Assembly (NCBI RefSeq): GCF_037126465.1
Contig: NC_088203.1
Coordinates: forward strand, 50,424,489-50,488,488
Length of the DNA: 64,000 nucleotides
Direction: 5' to 3'
Origin: Ornithodoros turicata
Taxonomy: Eukaryota > Arthropoda > Arachnida > Ixodida > Argasidae
Below, one piece after another: positions 57,131-64,000 of this stretch (position 1 is its first letter; each line of letters begins with the position of its first letter). The notes under the pieces are model-generated. The model saw nothing but the letters and a program-made list of their open reading frames with translations. It was not told where the DNA came from and made no database searches. The position numbers and the translations under genes are program-made.

Positions 57131-58611
57131 CTTGCGTATTTTATTTTCGCTAAAACCCGTGAGTACAGGGATCGGGACTTGAAGACGAGCGGTGTAGAGA
57201 TACCGTTGCGTAGATGCATGGAACTAATATGGGTACTTTGTTATTAGTACATAGTACGTCGTGATCTTGGAACCATTCTAACAGTTCGCTGGTTGAAACT
57301 TCAAAATCGCCTATCGATATCGCCGAAGCGTCGCAGCAACTGCTGTTTGAGTCTTTGAGTTGGCAGGCAGTTTGCTGATCTGCACATTGATAACCACAAC
57401 CGACTTAAATATAGGAACCAGTGCCCCCTATTGCTTACACGCTATAGCGAAAGCATTTCTGGAATAGTGATGTCTCCCGAAATTAAGTCAAAGCAACTGA
57501 TTTATGAAAAAAGGGTTAGCAGAGTTTATTCTTAAATGTGAACCTCGTTAAGGATTCTTCTCTTAACATATTATTGCTCTAGTTACATTCTTCCACTCGA
57601 TATTTCAGCCACAGGCCTATATCTCTGTCTTCACTGACCTGTGGTTAGCCGTTGGTACATGGTAGCTGGCAGACGTTGTCTGGATGATTCACACATAATA
57701 ATAATTAAAAAAAAGTGCTCGCGAAACGTGGAAGCAAGGGCGAAGTCTTCTTATTGCACAGAAGCTACCCCAGAGATGGTAATTTGCATTTCTTTGTCAT
57801 TCGTTTCTTTGCTATATCCATGTTGCGTGTCTTTGTGACAGATACGCCGTGTGCACGTCAGATCAGAGGGCAAAGCAAGCGTAAAACGGAAACTTACATC
57901 ACACCATTTCAGTTCACATGTACCATGTGTCCCAATGACAAGGAAAAGAACATTGCGATGTAAGACGGGGCTATTCGCGTTCTGTGGGAAGCAAGAACAA
58001 GACTTGTCGCTATCACACCTGGAAGCTCTATCAATATATTTTGCCACGAACGGACAGTGCAGGTGATAACTGTTCCTGGCAATTGGTACAGAAACGCCCA
58101 CTCGACTTGGTTGAAGGCAGCTAAGAAGAGTCGTAGAGTGTTCATTAGCAAGGATAAGGGCGATTTATAAAGGTGTCAAGCAAATCGTTTCTCTTCTTTT
58201 ATTTATTTATTTTTTCATGCGGGGGGATATATTTTTGCAGTTAATAAGGTAAAATTGAGCTATGTACGGATGTACGGCTAATGAAGCCTGCGGCGGAACG
58301 TGGACCTCAAGGACAGATCCACAAGATTGCTTTCCTTGCTCGTGCTTTTCGGCGGGTCCGACTACCATATATTCAATGCAGCGGAGGCTATTCGTACGTT
58401 TGTCGTGTACTCCCAGAAGATGAGTTTATTACACTTAATAATGCGCTGTGTTACGTTAAACGTCCGGCGTGCTCATTACATGACGATGCTAGGAACATGT
58501 CATTTTCCAAAACCTTCATGCATAAAAAGTTATATTGAAATGGCTACATTACCAAGACATAAGACAGTGCCTAAATGGAAGTACATGCAATATACACAGT
58601 ACATCCGCATA
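57131..58611. other. no supported gene
   Basis: Short open frames around 57715-58100 and 58281-58650 overlap on different frames and strands; the latter runs into the MITE at 58612. I recognise no domain. Confidence 0.3.
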
Positions 58612-58822
58612 CAGGGTGTCCGCCTAACGTGTCACCAAATTACATTTAATTAGAGAAACATAAAAGAAAAACAATGCATGTTTGCACCTGCTTGAGTTAG
58701 AAAGGTGGTACTTTTGACGTAGCACGTGTTTCTAACTCAAGTAGCAGAAAAGTAGCGATCGCTTTCGTTTGATCGCCCTCTTCAAATATAATTTCGTGAC
58801 ACGTTAGGCGGGACACCCTGTA
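58612..58822. mobile_element. TA-flanked MITE, 211 bp
   Basis: CAGGGTGTCCGCCTAACGTG and the inverse of CACGTTAGGCGGGACACCCTG form the ends, flanked by TA (58610-58611; 58823-58824). An inner inverted pair CTTGAGTTAGAAA/TTTCTAACTCAAG lies at about 58692-58742. The ends share the CAGGGTGTCC core with the foldback at 13403, but the bodies differ. Confidence 0.8.
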
Positions 58823-59205
58823 GATCAACAGCGACAGCGCAGGGGCATTATATATCTATGTATACCGTTGTACAGAGTTTCCTTTTAATCGACCCAGCTT
58901 TGTAATTTGCTAACTGCAAGTACTACTGCATATTGTATATGATATATACCGAAATAATATGACCGGGAGTAGGCGCGTGCCCAATGAATAATAACTAGGA
59001 AGTCTCAATTACGGCTGACTTCTGAAATATTCGAGCTAGCAGAATTCTAGCCCTTGCATTAATAAAAAAGAAGACAAAAACAGGTGACAAAGAAAGGTGC
59101 CGTCAAAAAACCCGAATGGTGCGCACACACCACGAGCTATTCGAAATCGCATTTATCTTCATTATGAAGGCATTGGCAATTGCAGTGAAAAATCTTGATG
59201 TTTAG
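58823..59205. other. non-coding spacer
   Basis: AT-rich; no gene or repeat recognised. Confidence 0.3.
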
Positions 59206-60520
59206 GCGGGGTCCCATAGCCTCGATTTGAGCAGCAGCAGCAGAGCAACAGCAGCGGAGCAGCAGAGCTGTAGCGACACGAGCGCTCCCGTAGCTCTGGG
59301 CGAGAGCAGCAGCGCTGCCGAGCTGCAGAAATTCCCTGCTGCTGCCGTATCCAAATTTTTGGTTGCTGTGCGGCCCTGTTGCTCTGCAGCCTGAGCAGCC
59401 GGTCTCGCAAGCCAATCAGGAGGTTGGTTGGTATTGTTTTCGTTCGACGGTGTTTAGAGTTAGCAGGGCGGAGAGTGACGCAGAAGGTTTGTGTCCGGTT
59501 GTTCTGTGATTTGTTTCTGAAGACCTGGACACGCTTGTGATTGCCAGTAGTTTGGAGCGAGTGTCCAATCATCGGGACTGCGCGAAGTGCGCTTTCAGGA
59601 CATAATTCAGTTCATAAAGTTCAACAAAGTGTTCGACCGAACCTACGTGATACATATGTTGTGTACCAGAGTTGTAGCTAACATGTTCGCTTGTTTTCTG
59701 GAAAGTACTGCAAAACCGGTGACCTGGTAACGTACAAGCAAATTACGTTCACGTCCATGTTGTGTGAAAACCATACCGACTACATTTCTTGTGAGGGTCG
59801 ACGACTTGCGAGCTAGGTTGTTGTAAATGAAACTGACTCTTGAAAAGGGTTCGATAGAGATAGACAATGTCCAGGCTACAAAAAGGTTCGATAGAGGTAG
59901 ACAATGAACTCGTTACCTTATGAAAAGAGGCTGAAACTAGTGATGACTAGCAGAAGAGGCCTTCGTTTTCGGTAGACAGCTTTATTTCACTATCAGCAAC
60001 GCATTTGGCAGTCACAATAAATCAAAATATCGAATCCTAGTAACGAGGCGATATTAATACGACAAAATCCTGTAGAAGAGTCTCCAACCCCAGCAGTGCG
60101 AAAGGACGAACTTACGTTGAATGTCACGAGACTTCTACACTTCAACGAAGGGTCAACTAGGTAATATGAGGCTCAGACCACCACCACAATCATTTCACAG
60201 CCCACTTGTGAGCTACAGACCCATAATATGTCCCACTCATATCAGCCTTTCACCTAGAATTGCATTCCTACGTGTGTGTACTAAAAGGCTTAGCTACTGC
60301 GTACGCCTTCGGAATGTTCGAAACGTAAACAATGCCGTTGTTGCCAACACGTTTTGGACCTCCTACGCCGCTGCTCCCGCTAATTCAAAACGAAGCTATG
60401 GGACGCATCTAGCAGCAGAGCAGCCGCAGCAGAAAACTGCTCTGCTGGTTGCCGCGTTGTTGCTGCCGAACCGCTGCTGCTTTGCTGCTGCTGCTCGCAT
60501 AAAGCTATGGGACCCGGCCC
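59206..60520. mobile_element. TIR element with CAG-rich ends
   Basis: GGGTCCCATAGC followed by AGCAGCAGCAGCAGAGCAAC at 59209 is matched by the inverse sequence ending GCTATGGGACCC at 60515, so the AGC-rich part belongs to the terminal repeat (about 55 bp). A further GCTATGGGACGC followed by AGCAGCAGAGCAGC lies at about 60398. The interior has a duplication AAAGGTTCGATAGAGRTAGACAATG (about 59848 and 59883) and no coding motif. Confidence 0.6.
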
Positions 60521-61960
60521 TTTCTGATGCCGAACGACAAATAAGCTATCTGGGGTTTTTCGAAAAGTAGCTGATTAAACGGTGCGACCTTTTTACGAAA
60601 CCACTGCACGAAAGTCTTGCAACTGATTCAAGGGCATAAGAAAGCTTCTAACCACTTAGCTTATTTATATCACATTGTTTTGTGGGCTTTTGATTTAATT
60701 TCTTGCAATCAACGGTGCGGGTCTAGCTAATTTCTATGAAAGATGAAAGTCACTGAAAAGGTTAGCTAGCTGTAGGACATCAGTTCTTTCATTAGCTAAT
60801 TTCTGTTTTCGTCAAGCACACTGGACGTATCATTTCCGCCAGGACGTATATATAGTGTGCGAGAACGTAGTTGCTATTTTGCTTTTGGTCACTTAAAAAG
60901 CATCATTGATAAAAGGGAGAGGTAGCCACTGTGTGGGTAAAATATGATATCGAATATCGCAAACTTTGCATTCCGTAATTATGAGTGGCATACTCATTCT
61001 GTTGTAGTATAGACACGAACGCAGCGTGGTGCAAATTCCATGAGCAACTGTACATATGTGTCAGATGAATATTTCCAAAATTAGCTCACTAACTTTCTCT
61101 TTGGTGGATTTTCGGAAGTACGAGGATCGTAATAATTGTAGTCACGTATTAGAAAGGCCGCATTGTTTGGTAAGCGTCCTGAAGGTTGCACGACCACCTG
61201 ATATCGCTTTTAAAAAGTCGCTTGCAAATGAATTTGCTGCAACATGGGCAGAACTCAATATCCCCGTTTTTTTATCCATATTTTTAAGCATTGTTTTTGA
61301 TTATTGAGACATGACCTAAGGGGCCGGATATCCTGTAACACGCGCTATGTCATCATTATGCTCTGGGACGGCGAATGCGCATGCAGCCCTGCGCGCGCCA
61401 ATTTTGAGAACAAAAATAAAACTTGCTGCGTGCAGTTCATGATTAAGCCTGTGATGGGCTTTTTGTATTCTATCCACGTATGCCGTCAACACAGCTTGGG
61501 ATAATACTTCCTATAACGCTGGAATCTTCTATTTAAATTCTTCCCCTGCGGCCCTGGGGGAACATTTCTTGAACACAATCCGTGAGTTAATTTACTCCAA
61601 GGATTCTGCTCAATACCTGCTCCCCTAAGCAGCAGGGGAGGGTGAGAGAAGTTCAATACGAAATCGCAGCGTTTCAGAGTTTTTTTTTTTTCTAAGCTGT
61701 ACTCCCGCAGCCTGAAAACGACTAGCTTTCAAATCGGCGTACAACCGAAGCGGCGAAACAAGATTACTTCTTCAGCGTGTTTAGGAGGCGTCTGGTAAAA
61801 AAATCAGGGAAACAAAAATGATAAACTGATAACCATGCTGGCAGAAGGATAGCGAAACAATCATAATCGCTTCACCAGGCCTCCGGCTTACTCTCCAGCT
61901 TTACCAAACAGTTCTTCCTTTCAGCTGTTGTGACCCGTGGCATTGCTTATCTTACAAGGC
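60521..61960. other. region 5' of the P-type transposase, no supported gene
   Basis: I looked for a THAP exon here, as expected upstream of a P-superfamily transposase, and found none convincing. A TATATATAG box-like sequence lies at about 60848 and a hairpin CCCCTAAGCAGCAGGGG at about 61623. A T-run lies at about 61679-61692. Confidence 0.3.
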
Positions 61961-61974
61961 ATTTCTGAAGTAAG

Positions 61975-64000
61975 GTGAAGCCAGCGTTCGAGGGAATGTC
62001 CCTGAATTCTCCTCATGAGCCGCCAAAAGAAATATCTGTGCCAAGTGGTGAAATGCAGCTGCTACCAGCGTCTTCGGAGAGTGTTCCAGCTAATACTCAG
62101 CTGACCAACGATAGAGACAGCGAGGCTGAGCCAGAAACTGAGGCGAGCACAGAAACTATCTCGGCTGATTCGACAACGACACGAGTGGACGTTCCTGCAG
62201 CAGAACTATGTAAGCAACTTTCGGACCTTGCAGCGAAACATGAAAGACTACAACATCTGCACATGCTCAGGAAAAAAGAAGTGAAAAGATTGAAGACAAC
62301 GGTAAAAAAAGTAACTTCTGACGACAAGAACATTCGAAAAAAAATGACATTCTTGAATGACGATCAAACAGAGGCCCTTGCAAGGAAGTCAAACCGTGGA
62401 TATAAGTGGTCGCAAAAGACCATTAAGGAGTCCATGCAGCTGAACTTGGCCTGTGGTACCACTGGATGTGTTACACTAGTCAAAAAGGGTTACGCCCTTC
62501 CCTCAAAAAGAACACTCATACGCCGCCTTGAGCACCTTCGATTTCAGCCTGGAATTCTGCATGAGGTGGTCAGAGTCCTGAAGATGAAAGTCAGTGACAT
62601 GGAAGAGATATCGAAAGGGACTGCATTCTGTTCCTTGATGAAATGGAAATAGGGACTGGCATTCATCTTGACATTAGCAATGACTCATTCACAGTAGGCG
62701 TGACCCTTTCTGAAAGAGGTGCAACCAGTGACGAAGACTGCGAACTTGCAAATCATGCCATTGTGCTCATGATTGGCGGACTGAACACGAGGTCGAAACA
62801 AGTGGTCGCCTACCATCTGGCCGGACGATCTGTAGATGGCGGTGAACTCAAGGATTTCTTGTTTGAAGTAATCAAAGTTTGTACTGAGCCCTCCCTAAAT
62901 GCCATATGTAACAAGCGACATGGATAATGCTAACCGCGCTGTGTGGCGAAGTCTAGTACTCTCAAGTGGAAGGCACCGTGGACGGTCTCCAGCATACTTC
63001 ATCCCAGTAAGGAGTGCTCAACGCTCTTCTTCATGCAAAATCCTGCTGAAGTCCTTAAAAACGTCAGAGGCCACCTAGTCCGCAAGGACAGGTTTTTGCT
63101 GGACCACGGTGCTGTACAAAGCTACAATCTCCCCACCAATGAAGTCAACATTGATCATGTCGTAAGCCTGCTGGAAATCGATCATTCATCCGATCTAAAT
63201 GCTGGTACACATCTAACAAATTCACGTAAACAATGGACAGTTCACAAAAGTGAATGTGGGTCGGACAGTCCAGCTGCTTCGGGGAGCTCCAGCAGGTATT
63301 TGATATTTAATTACCCACGGTTTGCTGGACAGAAATGCAGAAAGTTCTTCGACGTCGTGTCCAGATGGTACACCATCACGGACAGCAGCCACAGCACTGA
63401 GTGCTCATTCACCGGAGAAGTACACTGCATCGATAAACGCAATAAAAGAGATGGTACACACATGACCATATTCTTAAACGACACTCGACTCGACCTCACA
63501 CTCGAACTGCTTCTCGAGACCTGTTTCCGTTTCATAAATCGACCCGAGCGGAGGAAGTCCCGTGGTACCCGAGTACGTGGTAGCGCCGGTGCTTCCTTGA
63601 AACCCAATGGTCCCTCAAGGTTTCCTTCACTCATGGAATCGAGGCGGGATGCCTAGTCGAGGATCGTTTGAGAATACGGCCGAAAATCACGCATCTGAAG
63701 ATGCGGTGGCCGATGGGCTCCATGTCAGGCTGGTATGGTGATGTGTTCAAACGCGGTGCTCAAAGCACGGGAGTACATGTTGAAAGAAAAGAGGTACGGC
63801 TTCCTCCTGCCAGGAACAATGGGGCGAGATGGTCTGGAGAACCTCTTCTCCGTAGTACTGATCAGGAAAAGTATGCCCAACGCACTGGATCTCAAGCACA
63901 GGCTGAAGTTGGTCACAGTGAGCCAGTTCATCAAAACACCAAAAGGATCCAGCTATGATGAAGACAATAGTTGCCACCTTGTTGACATCTTGTCCAAGGA
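61975..64000 (+). pseudogene. P-element superfamily (THAP9-like) transposase, frameshifted, 3' end off window
   Basis: The first ATG is 61996; the open frame begins slightly upstream without ATG, so an upstream exon is likely. Order: acidic leader, coiled coil (LSDLAAKHERLQHLHMLRKK, about 62220), helix-turn-helix block with GYALPSKRTLIRRLEHLRF and PGILHEVV (about 62490), then the RNase H fold with LDEMEIG (about 62634), TSDMDNANRAVW (about 62911) and GRDGLENLFS (about 63825). These place the expected D, D and E residues. The GTP-binding-region motif, usually D-x-P-H-L-x-K, reads NPAEVLKNVR. Frameshifts lie near 62630, 62920 and 63650. Inactive as it stands. Confidence 0.75.

Noticed and set aside
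60740..60830. Repeat shared with 42920-42985 as evidence of a P-element terminus
   Set aside because: The match is about 60 bp, imperfect, and not positioned as an inverted end of the transposase at 62 kb.
56700..64000. tRNA gene at about 57045-57110
   Set aside because: A- and B-box-like words are present but no acceptor stem or cloverleaf can be drawn; a SINE head is more likely.

Overview
The window looks like a stretch of a eukaryotic, arthropod and most probably tick (Ixodida) nuclear genome. Short exons with GT/AG introns, AATAAA signals, a (TTAGG)n-type interstitial telomere tract, Tc1/mariner-type elements with TA target sites, RNase H-bearing LINEs, Gypsy fragments, THAP/P-superfamily sequences and a DUF4806-like gene all point there. 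The tick assignment is inference. Almost everything recognisable is transposon-derived; I see no rRNA, true tRNA gene, CRISPR array or conserved housekeeping gene.

1-6.8 kb: an apparently intact four-exon gene on the minus strand (DUF4806-like, runs off the left edge) is divergently paired with a plus-strand En/Spm(CACTA)-related transposase killed by two stops. A second, more decayed transposase (minus strand, to 6.8 kb) is cut by a 757-bp TIR element (B1) that abuts an 81-bp tandem array. 6.8-15 kb: mostly non-coding, with several MITEs and a TA-flanked foldback element at 13.4-14.3 kb.

15-23.7 kb: one LINE ORF2 (RT, RNase H, C-terminal Cys-His region) split by two insertions: a 1.5-kb TIR element (A1) and a second copy of element B, itself split by a 3.57-kb element (N) with a GTGATAG target duplication. 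N holds three tandem units, each with paired CCAAT boxes and an AATAAA. 24.8-30.6 kb: a foldback MITE, a minus-strand Gypsy gag-protease-RT remnant split by another insertion, and an orphan exon.

32.5-40 kb: two elements with inverted arms of about 0.7 kb (C, containing a second copy of A; and D), then an internally deleted mariner. 42-46.3 kb: gag and LINE fragments, an element rich in GTCC/GGAT words, and a small three-exon THAP-domain gene. 46.4-56.7 kb: a giant foldback element (E) with arms of about 4.4 kb around a 1.4-kb loop, containing eleven perfect TGACGTCA palindromes. 57-64 kb: a SINE head, a TA MITE, a CAG-rich TIR element and a frameshifted P-superfamily transposase running off the right edge.

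No metabolic or operon-like logic links these genes. The coherent story is layered transposition, unusually rich in long inverted repeats. The items most worth following are the foldback E with its CRE-like palindromes, the promoter-bearing nested element N, the short Cys-containing peptide module shared by different TIR elements, and the intact gene beside a dead transposase.
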